Assembly (NCBI GenBank): GCA_963971575.1
Contig: OZ020622.1
Span: forward strand, 9,462,279 to 9,526,278
Direction of reading: 5' to 3'
Length of the DNA: 64,000 nt
DNA from: Liopterus haemorrhoidalis
Lineage: Eukaryota > Arthropoda > Insecta > Coleoptera > Dytiscidae
The notes below the pieces were generated by a model. The model did not search any database. It was not told the DNA's origin and saw only the letters and a list, made by a program, of their open reading frames with translations. Position numbers and translations under genes: made by a program. Below are positions 54,576 through 64,000 of the stretch, piece after piece (the stretch's first letter is position 1; each line of letters begins with the position of its first letter).

Positions 54576-55166
54576 TTTATTCCTTCAATTTTTACCACAT
54601 TATAATGTTTAATTCAGTTATTTTATTGTGATTAAGTATTATAATATACTTATAGTGGATTGTTATCGCAGAATCCTCGTCGCGTGCGGTAGCATTCCGT
54701 CATGAATCGATTGGTCTTCGATACGACAGATATGTGATCGGAATGCCTAATAGCACATTGTCGATGACGAGGTATAAATAACAACGATCAAGCACGTGGC
54801 CAATTGATTGATGGCACCTGCGTTATTCCATCAATGCTTTCACTGTTCACCAATAAAACCCAAACTTTGATTGACAGCAATATGAACAGTTTCTAAGATT
54901 GATTTTTAGGTATAATTATTGTTTTAGAATGGGAAAAGTGATTGATTGATGTTTAAATTTGGAGGATTAGTGGTTATGGTTATAATTATTAACTATAATT
55001 GAGGTAATGGATAGTGTTACAATAGGATGATGAATTAAGTGAAAGGAAGAATAATTATCAAGACTGACAGCATCGTTTTCATTTAAAAAAGGAATTCTCA
55101 ATAAGTCCATATTCTTTAAACGCTAATAAGATAGACGCTTAATAGATATGTTTTGAAAGACTCACA
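54576..55166. other. Unassigned stretch
   Basis: GC-richer 54660-54840 contains CGGAATGC/GCATTCCG inverted motifs and a GAGGTATAAATAAC box at about 54769. No gene follows, so I do not call a promoter. Confidence 0.25.
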
Positions 55167-55203
55167 TCCTCTGGTTAGTTAGACTGAACTAGCCTGTCCG
55201 CTG

Positions 55204-55403
55204 NNNNNNNNNNNNNNNNNNNNNNNNNNNNNNNNNNNNNNNNNNNNNNNNNNNNNNNNNNNNNNNNNNNNNNNNNNNNNNNNNNNNNNNNNNNNNNNNN
55301 NNNNNNNNNNNNNNNNNNNNNNNNNNNNNNNNNNNNNNNNNNNNNNNNNNNNNNNNNNNNNNNNNNNNNNNNNNNNNNNNNNNNNNNNNNNNNNNNNNNN
55401 NNN
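55204..55403. other. Assembly gap (200 N) flanked by the same sequence
   Basis: Exactly 200 N. The bases just before (55167-55203) and just after (55404-55440) both read CCTCTGGTTAGTTAGACTGA then a near-identical CTAGCCTGTCCGCTG. The two sides probably overlap, so the gap may be artificial or sit in a tandem repeat. Confidence 0.95.
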
Positions 55404-55589
55404 CCTCTGGTTAGTTAGACTGAAACTAGCCTGTCCGCTGAGAAGTAAGTCCCATAGGATAGTTCCGCTGCGGACATAGAGGCTGACATGGATTTTAGTC
55501 GGTAGGCTTTCGGGAAAATCCGACACTACCGTATAAAAAAAGGCTTAGTGATAAGCTGAAAAAAAAAAACAGAACAAAAAAAAACAAAT

Positions 55590-56205
55590 ACCAGTTATAC
55601 CGTACGTCCCTTCTGACATAGAATCGGTGGTGGAAAATTCCAAGTGCCGAATTTATTGGAATTACTCCTTCCCCACCTCGAGGTTACTGACAGCCACTAA
55701 GCCGGACATAACCCTCCTGGATATCGAGACCAAACAGATGTTTTGTGATCGAATTCTCAAGTCCAGCTGAGAAGAATATCTCTCTCAAGGAGGAGGAAAG
55801 AGGTCCAAGTATATGGACCTCTTGTCCGAGCTTAGAAAGCTGTATCCTGGGTATAAAGTTAAGCTTGTAGTCCTGATAGTTGGTGTTTTGGGTGGCATGA
55901 AAGCCTCCTATCGAAGGGAAATCGAGTCCATTCCCGCCTGTAGATCTTCTGCCAACTCTTTGATCTGCAGGGATGCAGAAAGCAGTGCTGCTCGGGGTCG
56001 CTCCGCATTGTGCGGGCACTGGATCTGGCGTAATTTCCGCGGCTGCATATCGCCAGAGTTTGGGATGCAGTCGTGTGTATTTAGCTCCACTAGTCTCTAG
56101 TATGACGCGGCTCAAAAGGTTGCTGAAGTTTGAGATTAGTGGACGCTTGTCAAGACCTGACAAACCCCAGTAATAATAATAATAATAATAATAATAATAT
56201 TTATT
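55590..56205 (+). pseudogene. LINE C-terminal endonuclease-like domain with (TAA)n tail
   Basis: Pieces of one protein are read in order: YVPSDIESVVENSKCRIYWN, LLTATKPDITLLDIETKQMF, then after a stop KYMDLLSELRKLYPGYKVKL, VVLIVGVLGGMKASYRREIE and MQKAVLLG, with shifts. The xxPDIxLLDxxxxxxxxxD and KYxDLxxELxxxYPxYxVKLxxLVVGxLGG pattern is the C-terminal region of LINEs with a restriction-like endonuclease. The CCCCAG(TAATAA)n tail at 56165-56203 fits the R4/Dong type. No intact frame. Confidence 0.7.
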
Positions 56206-56340
56206 TCATGCTAGACATCTTACGACGTTTATATTTGTCAGTACATATATGATAAATCCATTGAACAAAAGATGAATGTGATAGATAAGAAAAAAAGGTA
56301 TATATAAAATTAACAAAGGTAGAAAAAAAAAGCTTACATG

Positions 56341-56420
56341 CAGTGGCGGATCTACATACGGGCTAATAGGGCTTAAGCCCTGGGCCCCGGATCCGCAAGG
56401 GGCCTCCAACTTCTCGGACA
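56341..56420 (+). mobile_element. hAT-type terminus fragment
   Basis: CAGTGGCGGATCTACATACG, GGGCTTAAGCCCTGGGCCCC is a familiar hAT left end. No partner was found before the tandem repeat. Confidence 0.5.
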
Positions 56421-56444
56421 GATACCTATTATATTCTATTACTT

Positions 56445-56580
56445 TGAATTTGGTAGGTGAGGACCTTTTTTTTTGCTCTTCACTTAGATTTGGGAGGTGA
56501 GGACCTTTTTTTTGTTTGCTCTTCACTTAGATTTAGGAGGTGAGGAACTTTTTTTTTTGCTCTTCACTTATAAAAATACT
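56445..56580. repeat. Tandem repeat, three ~55-bp units
   Basis: GGTGAGGACCTTTTTTT followed by GCTCTTCACTTAGATTT occurs three times with T-run length changes. Confidence 0.92.
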
Positions 56581-56595
56581 CAACATAAGTGAAGA

Positions 56596-57061
56596 AATGA
56601 AATTACCAGTTTTGAACTGTCTGCGCAGACGCACATTTTGAATTATTATAAACAAATAAGGATATTTCATTTCATACTACAATAAAGACACTACAATAAA
56701 GAATATATTACACCTGTATTAACATGTAAGTCGATACATTTTATCTCAATTATTGTAGCTCTGTATTTTATTAAACACATTATTAAAATAAATAATTTTA
56801 TTATAACAATAAGTATAAACTTCTTATAACGTCGATATAATACAGTATTCTTGTTTATGATAATATAAAATGTTGACAGCACAAATTCAAGGAGTATTTT
56901 TTTATAATAGAAATTAAGTTGGCAATGCGGACGATGTTTAAGACGCAGATCTCTGTCTTAAATATCGCTTGTATTTAGACGAGGCCATACGGTTTCACAT
57001 TAGCGTTTAAAGATACATTCACTTTAACATCCGATCTTAAAGTTCTAGTGTGAAAAGGGTA
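56596..57061. mobile_element. 600-bp MITE 'TACCCTTTTCACACTAG', copy 4, 5'-truncated
   Basis: It joins the family at ATGAAATTACCAGTTTTGAA and has an intact right end followed by TAA. About 135 bp of the left side are missing. The internal frame is 63 codons (56882-56691, minus). Confidence 0.85.
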
Positions 57062-57465
57062 TAATAGACTGGTTTGTAAAATACCATTTATGGTAATGGT
57101 ACACTTGGCTCATAAAGTTTATTTTCACCGTCCTTGCAAAAAATGATTAACTAATACAACCCCATGTGGTAAAATATTGCGTATAATATTTATAAAACAT
57201 TCAAGTTAGTATGGCACATTAAATACTGTAGATTACATCTTCATTTCTTGAAACAGTATAGTTATATATTAATTCGAAATGGTAGTTTTTCTCGCATCCA
57301 CGAGGGCGAAGACATTATCTCGATCTATGGGAATGCGACTTCACTTGAAATCAATCATGTCGTAACTGATGCCCCTAGCAGACTGGCGATGTATTTACAT
57401 AATGGTCATACAGTGACGGAGACAAAGGACACATTTCTATATTGGAAGGAAAAACAAAATGCATC
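57062..57465. other. Unassigned; contains a 73-codon frame
   Basis: The frame 57248-57469 (MKQYSYILIRNGSFSRIHEG...) has fairly balanced composition but no recognised domain, and it ends within 3 bases of the Harbinger border. It may be a relic exon or chance. Confidence 0.2.
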
Positions 57466-57468
57466 TTA

Positions 57469-57939
57469 AGTGGCGAGCAGAATGCAACGAGTTCTACGGC
57501 GCGTTGACGGCGTTCGTACGGCGCTATCTGTCAGAAGAAAGTTAAAACCAAGCTGTCGTACGCAAGTTCACAGAATGGACAACGTCCTACGGCGTTCGAA
57601 CGCCGTTGATACTGAATGTTCGTCAACTTCCAACTTTTGACGCCGTTGAACGTTGACGCAGAACACCTAACCTCAGTTTTTACTGAATGGTAAAGTGTTT
57701 GTATGTATAAATAACTTGCATACAACATAAATAACATCACACACAAGTCTTCATCATCTATTATGCTTTTAATAAAAGAAAGCGCACGTATAAACATAGA
57801 TATAGGTTGTCACGTGACACTTGACGGCGTTAAAAATGATTGCATTGTGTGCAGGCGAAAATCTCAACGGCGCTAACGCAACGCCGTCGCAAATGACGGC
57901 GCGCTGACGCGTAGCGCACTGTGCATTCTGTTCCAAGCT
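57469..57939 (-). mobile_element. PIF/Harbinger-type element, copy 2, TTA duplication
   Basis: It is about 90% identical to copy 1 by eye. The ends are AGTGGCGAGCAGAATGCA and AGCTTGGAACAGAATGCA (inward); TTA lies at 57466-57468 and 57940-57942. The 88-codon minus frame (57797-57531) is again open, with replacements including MDDEDLC to IDDEDLC context. Confidence 0.9.
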
Positions 57940-57942
57940 TTA

Positions 57943-58980
57943 TAGAGTGAAAAAAGTCGGGAGTCAGAGTTGGGATTAGGAATCGGTAGTTGGAGACGGT
58001 TTTCAAAAATACCGACTTGGTAGTCGTTTAATTTTTAGAATCCCCATACCTAATTGTTTCTGATGGCAGCAAGCAAGTTTTGGACTCTCTTGATGACAGC
58101 CAATGTTCGGAACGAATAAGACAATAAAGAAGTTTTTTTGTCTGTGATAGATTGCTGTTGGACGCCACTGTGTGGTCGCTGTTGGTGAGCGACGAGACTC
58201 GTGTTGTGTCGCACCATCGGACCAACGACCATGTTATTATTCGCGTTTCATTTGCCTATCTTTTGCATTTTAATCTGACTGGTAGCTACTTATTTTATTC
58301 ATTGTTGCTCTTTGTCCATGCGTGTATCACTTATCAGGTGAGCGACGAGTGAATCTGGGAGAAGGATGGCTGGACTGGATGCTGAATTCTGAATAAGGTG
58401 CTTCATGTGGTTTTACAAGTATCTTTTACAGAATTCCTCAAAATGTTTATTAACATACTTGTGATATCATTGGCACTACACCAAAAGATATAAACAGAGA
58501 GTTACTCCAAGATCCATAAAGTGATTTTTACTGAATAAATGTAAAAACCCTAAAAAATTTGATCTGTGATACTTCTCAGAATTTCGTAGGTGTCCAGTAA
58601 GTAAGGAAGGTGCGTTTGAGAGCTCAAATGGTGAATTTCTGTTACTATATAACAAAACTTTAGCCCGAAAGCCTAGTAAACTATCAGACCAATTCTGTAA
58701 CTCTGTTACTATGATAATTGTAACTAAATTCGTCACTATGAGCAAGGTCAGTTACTATCATGAATGAAAGGCATTATACCTTTTATAATATTTTATGTTG
58801 TACACGTTATTACACAGTAACTTTTTACAGAATTGATCTGTATATCATGCCATATATGTTATGGTATGATATACAGATTAACTTTTAAGATCATGAAGTA
58901 TTTTCTTTATGTTGGTGCACCTGCACATAGTGCTTATCTTGTAAATAATTACTTACTTACAAAATAAATATGATGACAAG
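57943..58980. other. Unassigned stretch
   Basis: 57955-58035 is a degenerate GGTAGT/ATTAGGAATCGG patch of hAT character. The motif GGTGAGCGACGAG occurs at 58184 and 58336, the second as CAG|GTGAGC, a strong donor-like string without other support. 58835-58880 is a palindrome (ATCTGTATATCATGCCATAT and complement). Confidence 0.3.
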
Positions 58981-59233
58981 TGGATTAGTACTAATAGACC
59001 TATTAACTGGCCTCATAGATCTCCTGATTTAACATCTTTAGATTTTTTGTTTAGGGACTTTCTGAAAAATACAGTCTAAAGAGATTTAATTGATAATTTA
59101 GACGAACTAAAAAATAAAATATGCTCGCAGCAAAATTTCTAAAAATATATTACGCAATTTAATGCGAAACATAAAATAAAGAATAAGATTGTATTTAAAC
59201 AATAATGGATATTTATTCAAACAATATGTGTAA
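58981..59233 (+). pseudogene. Tc1/mariner-superfamily transposase C-terminal fragment
   Basis: The sequence gives WISTNRPINWPHRSPDLTSL, DFLFRDFLKNTV, then after stops NLDELKNKI, then in another frame ILRNLMRNIK...RIRLYLNNNGYLFKQYV and a stop at 59231. GPxxWPxRSPDLTxLDFFLWGxLK and RxRLCxxxNGxxFExxL are the end of a distinct insect DDE transposase group. Only the third catalytic Asp region (SPDLTSLDF) remains. Confidence 0.75.
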
Positions 59234-60280
59234 CCAAAATACTTGGTAATTTTTTCTTTTGTTTTTATTATATGTAAGTTTTTAATCGTACTATTTTTAT
59301 AAGTTTGTAACGTTGATATCTCCATATTATAAAGAAACGTAGTTCCAATGGCCTAACAATATACAGGTATTCCGTTTAAAAAAATGTTTATTTTCAAAAT
59401 ATCTGGTCAACATCCAAAAATATTTTTGAGTCTGTCATGATGTTTCCTATGTAAAATACTCGAACTTTGTTCATTTAACCGAATATCTATCTATAATATT
59501 AAGAAAGATAGCAATGGTGAACTACTTGGTTGTATATGTTGGTGGTCGGTAAGAAATAAAAATTAACTAAGCTACAAATTATTATAGCTTCAAAACTGAG
59601 GTCAGTATGATGGATAAATATTTTTGTGAAACCATACCAAGTACTTCATTTTAGAACCTTTTACCAAAACACATGACCTTCCCCAGATCTACATTAAAGT
59701 GTTTTGTCCATAAATGCAGTATATTTTTGCGTAGGTGTTCATTAACGAAAACTAGTTGTTGGTGATTTCTAGTATTGATGTAATAATATTTTGAATAATA
59801 ATTTTCCACTTAGAGTCTAGTTGAAATTACGAGTTTTAGAAATAGTTGTCAGTTATCATCATCCTGTTTGTAAGTTATGGTTGTTAAAGTTGTTTGTGTG
59901 TTGTTTTATTGATTTTAACACATTATTTAATATGCAAAACCAGAACATTTCTTTACAAATGTTTAAAAACGTGACCTCTGATGTCGGTGATTAGTTAACA
60001 GGTTTTAAAAGGCACTAAATATCGCAGCGTTCAATTGATACTAAATGTCTTATTTTTCACTAGACACTTTATTGAGATGAAACTAACTAACATATATTAA
60101 TAACCAGCACTAAAATTCTTGCTGTTAAATGTAATATCGTTAATAAACTATTTTTAGAATTCATTTTTTAACTTCCTGTTAAGATCTGATAGTTAATAGA
60201 TCTAGATGGAGGACTTATTTGATTGAAACCAAAATTAAATTTGACTGATTGTTCCTAAGAAGAATAAGATAGTTCCTACA
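59234..60280. other. Mostly unassigned; local R2 tail at 59536
   Basis: 59536-59562 (ATATGTTGGTGGTCGGTAAG then AAATAAAAA) is the tail of the local R2 retroelement family (see 7280-7945). No ORF recognised in the rest. Confidence 0.4.
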
Positions 60281-60282
60281 GA

Positions 60283-60504
<222 letters not shown>

Positions 60505-60554
60505 TAGGTAGGTAGAGAGAGATAATTTACACAAAGCCTCTGTTTTGAGATGTA

Positions 60555-60876
60555 TAGGCTGTTCCAAACGTTTAGGCCAGTGTTTCTCAATCTTTTTATT
60601 CTCCTGGCACATTTTCTAAAGAAGAAAAATTTTGCATCACACCTACGTAGTCATTTTGAATTTAGACTCCCCTGTATTCAGAATATATCAATTTCAATTC
60701 GTTATAAAAAGATCCGTCGTGTACTTTATTCTTTATCGGACAATGATGTTAAAATAATCACGACGCTAGTGTTTTTTTTAAGAATTCGCGGCACATTTGG
60801 AAAATTTTGCGGCACACCCTTTGAGAAACACTGGCTTAGGCGGAACTAGATTTAGAAATCTAGTAATTTTTACCGA
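60555..60876. mobile_element. MITE-B copy 3, partial, split by a hAT
   Basis: The end TAGGCTGTTCCAAACGTTTA at 60555 continues after the hAT with CTTAGGCGGAACTAGATTTA. Only about 55 bp of the family remain before sequence of the local R2 family begins at 60877. Confidence 0.75.
60578..60833. mobile_element. Non-autonomous hAT inside MITE-B, 8-bp duplication
   Basis: The ends are CAGTGTTTCTCAATC and CAGTGTTTCTCAAAG (inward). The octamers are GTTTAGGC (60570-60577) and GCTTAGGC (60834-60841), seven of eight identical. GCGGCACA/TGGCACA subterminal motifs. 256 bp, no ORF. Confidence 0.92.
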
Positions 60877-61210
60877 CCGTCAACATATATAAGGGAGGTA
60901 TTGTGATCATACCGATTTTGACATTTCGAGATTTCGATGGATCTCCATGAATTGAGGTCCCTACATAACGTTTTGACTATTTTTAGCATGATGTCTGTCG
61001 GTTTGTCTGTCCGTCCGTCTATCTGTCTGTCTGTCTGTCTGTCCGTCTGTCCGTCTATCTGTCTGTCTGTCCGTCTGTCCGTCTGTGTACACGTGCAGAG
61101 CAAATTAGGCTGAAAGGATTTTTATGAAACTGCATATTTAAGCTTTTGACATCAGTGACACGAGTTGATCAACTTTTGGTAGAAATCGGTTAACTAGAAA
61201 TGGGAGTTTA
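60877..61210 (-). mobile_element. Local R2 retroelement family, inverted copy
   Basis: It matches 7300-7925 in reverse: CCGACCGTCAACATATATAA, ATTGTGATCATACCGATTTT, GGTCCCTACATAACG (empty site of the hAT at 7524), (CTGT/CCGT)n and AAGCTTTTGACATCAGTGA. Confidence 0.82.
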
Positions 61211-61715
61211 CAAGTGTCGATTTTAAGATTTTTGCGAATATTTAGCAACAGAAAAATATTTCGAAATAATTTATTGAACAAAAGTTGATATAAATGCAAT
61301 AACTAATAACTTTTATTTGAGACCTTTTTTGATAAAACGAAAAATTTCGACAAATTTTTGTAACATTTTTTTAAATTTTCATAAATCCAAATTTTTTCAT
61401 ACTTTTATGTAATGTTTCCATGGTCATGATAAATAATATCTCTGTTAGAAAATATTAGGCCAAGTTATTTCTACTCTGCTGCTAGAATACATTTTATACA
61501 AGTACTTTACGATGCCGGTCGGACCGACCACCATCACAAATAACTTGTTTAATTTATGTTGCTTTGTCAAAAAATTTCTCAAATAAGTTGTTAGTTATTG
61601 CTTTTATAGCAACGTTAAATAAATTTTTTCGAAATATTTCTCTGTTGTGAAATCTTAAAACCGACACGAGTAAACTCTTATTTCTAGTTAACCGATTTAT
61701 ACCAAAATTTGAATC
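61170..61715. repeat. Large inverted repeat, ~160-bp arms
   Basis: The arms at about 61175-61335 and 61556-61715 share TCGGTTAACTAGAAAT, GTGTCGATTTTAAGATTT (TGTCGGTTTTAAGATTT), AATATTTCGAAATAATTTAT and GCAATAACTAATAACTT. The spacer of about 220 bp contains GGTCGGACCGACC, itself a short palindrome. It continues the local R2 copy, so two copies probably joined head to head. Confidence 0.8.
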
Positions 61716-61847
61716 CGAACGGCAATGTCGATCTGCATTTTAAGCATAGTTTAGATATGTCCGTTGCAGCTTGGCGTTTAAAGGAACTACTTATTAATAT
61801 TTATTTAATATTATTTATATAAAGAGCAATATAATTTAATTGTCCAA

Positions 61848-61974
61848 GGGCTGGTTTCTGAAAGCTTAGCCGAGTTTAGCCATTTGGTTAAACTCGGTTA
61901 TAATATAAAAATCTCATAAGTAACCATTTTCTGACCATTAGTTTATAGTTAACTAAGCTTTCAGAAACCGGCCC
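61848..61974. mobile_element. 127-bp MITE with GGGCYGGTTTCTGAAAGC ends
   Basis: The left end is GGGCTGGTTTCTGAAAGCTT and the right, inward, GGGCCGGTTTCTGAAAGCTT. The form resembles Harbinger-type MITEs, but the flanks (CAA and TTA) do not match. Confidence 0.8.
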
Positions 61975-61979
61975 TTAAT

Positions 61980-62560
61980 GGTTGTTTCGAAACTGATTAA
62001 ATAATTTGAATAAACGACAGCAAACTTCAATGTCTGTAATGGCTTCCTCTCTATCATTCTTTATAACCATGCCTAGAATTCTTGGCTAATTTTTCTATAA
62101 TAAAACGCCCCATCCATCGGGGAGGTATATTCCCTTCTTCAATTAATAAATCTGAGCCCTGATAAAGTTATTAAAATTAATTATGATGCAAAACTTGCAT
62201 TAGTATTCATATTTCTACCCACACATATAAGACTATGTGTTGATATTTTATGCCCCTTCTTGATTTATTTCTAACTACGCCCATGATATAATCCTCAGGC
62301 ATTTGTTGAACAAATATGTTATTAAAAAAGTAGCATATTTCAGTTATTAAGATATGTATCAGAGATTGTTTAAAAATTATGAGTTATTTTTAAAGTGTAC
62401 TATTGTGAGATATGAGATTTAGGTGATAATTTTTTGAAATATATGATGAGTGTTCTTTAAATACGGTAAATGTTGAGATAGTAAATCATAAATTCAAACT
62501 TTTATTAGTTTGTGATAAACTTTTGATAATGACATAACTAATTATAGAATCTCACCGAGC
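61980..62560. other. Unassigned AT-rich stretch
   Basis: Nothing recognised. Confidence 0.3.
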
Positions 62561-62563
62561 ATT

Positions 62564-62695
62564 TGTTTTAGTTATACTTTTTTGTTAACGTTATATAACG
62601 TTATAAAAATATCGTTACGTTATTGTATTAGAAATTGTAGTAGAATCGTTATTATAACGTTATCGGGTATCGTTACGTTACGTTATCCATCCCTG
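62564..62695 (-). mobile_element. hAT-type terminus with AACGTTA repeats
   Basis: Inward from 62695 on the minus strand it reads CAGGGATGGATAACG and many CGTTA/TAACG motifs, a recurring hAT style. The opposite end is not found. Confidence 0.5.
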
Positions 62696-62744
62696 GTGAG
62701 AAAAAAAATGTTCCTTCATATACATTTTTGCTGTAAAGGAAATA

Positions 62745-63010
62745 ATAAATGAGTTATTTCAAGATTTTAGTTTTAGGGTGTGCTCCCGTAACTCCCCAAA
62801 TATTCATTCAATCGAAAACGTATATACAACATGAGAAATTGGTTTTCTTATTATAAACAATTTTTGTTATATACGTTTTTACTCTTGTCAATAATAAGGG
62901 AGATATTTCAAAAGTTTAGCTTCAGGTTGTCCCCCCGTAACTCACCAAATATTCATCTAAATGAAAAAATGCAATGTAATAAAAGATTTGTTTTCTTATT
63001 ATAAACTAAT
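62745..63010. repeat. Two direct ~140-bp units
   Basis: GAGTTATTTCAAGATTTTAG/GAGATATTTCAAAAGTTTAG, CCCGTAACTCCCCAAATATT/CCCGTAACTCACCAAATATT and TTTCTTATTATAAAC recur with about 140-bp spacing. A relative lies at 4694-4790. Confidence 0.82.
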
Positions 63011-63015
63011 TTTGT

Positions 63016-63460
63016 AAAGTTGGTTCTACACAGTTCAATTAATTAATCAATTAATTGGTAACCTTGGAAAAAAAATTTACATTACCAACTGTAAAACATG
63101 TTGACATATTTATCAAAATGAAAATATTGAAAAAATCTTCACAAAATTACGAGCTGTGAACAAAAACAAAAGAAATAACCTAGATGATGATAAATTAGAA
63201 CGTTTAAGATTATGTTAGATTTTAAAACGAAACACAAATAATATATTTAGAGGTTATGCTACAACTAAACAGTTGACAATATCTTAACAGATAAAAATAT
63301 ACCTAGAATTCCCTAAAAAATTGATGAAAAATTGACGAAAAATAGAACTTGTTCTATTTTCAAAATAAATTGATCAAATTTTTTGTCAATTAATTGATCA
63401 ATTAATTGACGAAATTTTTACACTTAACACACATCAATTAATTGAAGGCCAACTTTTTCA
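63016..63460. mobile_element. AT-rich element with CAATTAATTG palindromes
   Basis: CAATTAATTAATCAATTAAT near 63036 and AATTAATTGATCAATTAATT near 63390, with AAGTTGG at the left and CCAACTT at the right, suggest a MITE with loosely kept inverted ends. Borders uncertain. Confidence 0.4.
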
Positions 63461-63477
63461 ATTAATTGATCAACAAA

Positions 63478-63767
63478 TTGAGTTTATCTTTACCATGTGG
63501 CCATATGACAAAAGTATCATCGACGTATCTTAACCATTTATTCGGTTTGTACTTGGCTTCTTTTAAGGCGTTCGCTTCAAAATGTTCCATGTATATATTA
63601 GCAATAATAGGTGACAGTGGAGAACCCATAGCCATGCCACACTTTTGTTGGTAATAATCGGTTTCCAGTTTAAAATAGGTAGTTTTCACATAAAGTGTTA
63701 TTAACTCCATAATGCAGTCAACTGAATGATGTGTTCGAGTAGATAACATCTGATCACACTCTAGCAT
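63478..63767 (-). pseudogene. Penelope-like reverse transcriptase fragment
   Basis: The minus-strand frame reads LITLYVKTTYFKLETDYYQQ, KCGMAMGSPLSPIIANIYME and WLRYVDDTFVIWPHGKDKL. GxAMGSPLSPxxANxxME and RYVDDTF are palm motifs of Penelope-like elements, and the catalytic YVDD is intact. About 95 residues of the ~800 expected remain. The 5' side stops at 63767, and the 3' side runs into the CAATTAATTG element, so both ends are lost. Confidence 0.92.
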
Positions 63768-63794
63768 TTCTTCATTTTATTTTTTTATATACTC

Positions 63795-63996
63795 TTGAAG
63801 TATTATATCTTTTTGATACTAATACTCATTATATTGTACTATTCTAGCCTAGTACTATCAGCAATGGCAAACGGCCAAAATAAAGGTATCCGCATTAATA
63901 TTGGTCCATTGCAAAATAATTTCAAAGATATTAACAAAAACTTACTAATGTACGAAAGTAACCAATATAGTGCTGGAGTTGTTGGTATAATATATT
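63795..63996 (+). other. Unrecognised frame with hydrophobic lead
   Basis: The frame is open from 63795 to a stop at 63996. A first segment rich in I, L and Y looks like a signal peptide. ATG at 63864 in a good context (GCAATGG) would start a 44-residue peptide MANGQNKGIRINIGPLQNN... The only start upstream is TTG, so the lead would need an upstream exon. No family recognised; probably incidental. Confidence 0.15.
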
Positions 63997-64000
63997 AGTC

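Noticed and set aside
54769..54785. TATA-box promoter (GAGGTATAAATAAC)
   Set aside because: No downstream gene or initiator is recognisable; such strings are frequent in AT-rich DNA.
55179..55526. Frame crossing the N run
   Set aside because: The gap contributes unknown residues; the flanks are a duplicated contig end, so the frame is meaningless.

Overview
The window looks like intergenic sequence from an animal, most likely insect, nuclear genome that is AT-rich and saturated with transposable elements. This rests on intron-poor eukaryotic TE remnants (mariner, Tc1, hAT, PIF/Harbinger, Jockey-like, R4/Dong-like and Penelope-like), tRNA-derived retroposons, microsatellites and a 200-N scaffold gap. 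I found no host protein gene, rRNA gene or free-standing functional tRNA gene that I would defend. Almost every recognisable protein segment is a broken transposase or reverse transcriptase. I cannot name the species.

Layout. 1-1740: a long inverted-repeat element whose edge module also occurs as a small palindrome. 2.2-6.4 kb: hAT end, mariner, Tc1 and mariner remnants. 7.3-9.9 kb: a microsatellite-bearing retroelement tail with a nested hAT, then a hAT-like element carrying a Myb/SANT-like gene remnant. 10.5-11.8 kb: an internally deleted mariner and a complete tRNA-derived SINE with 13-bp target duplications. 13.8-15.5 kb: a ~145-bp tandem array abutting the first full copy of 'R1'. R1 is a ~1.1-kb repeat with (CAGA)n, a tRNA-like module in its middle and inverted AGGGTTTYGYAGGTAT-type ends. 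Further R1 copies lie at 22.4-26.2, 35.6-36.8 and 50.0-51.2 kb, and fragments at 3.6 and 8.5 kb. 15.7-22 kb: two copies of a 600-bp TACCCTTTTCACACTAG element and LINE/mariner scraps. 27-31.3 kb: MITE, Jockey, hAT transposase and mariner. 32.9-33.9 kb: a ~119-bp tandem array between two copies of another repeat. 37.3-41.3 kb: two complete hATs, two mariners and a MITE. 43-46.1 kb: a mariner split by a 2-kb element that contains a second copy of itself. 46.6-49.9 kb: a deep nest of MITEs, hAT and mariner. 52-57.9 kb: LINE 3' ends, two PIF/Harbinger-type elements with TTA duplications and an assembly gap. 60-64 kb: (GA)n, MITE/hAT nest, a large inverted repeat and a Penelope reverse transcriptase fragment.

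The genes do not form a pathway. The informative content is the order of insertions, which several target duplications and reconstructable empty sites make readable. The most unusual feature is that different R1 copies carry clearly different tRNA-like modules at the same internal position within an otherwise shared body.

All similarity statements come from reading the sequence and remembered family signatures; no search was run.
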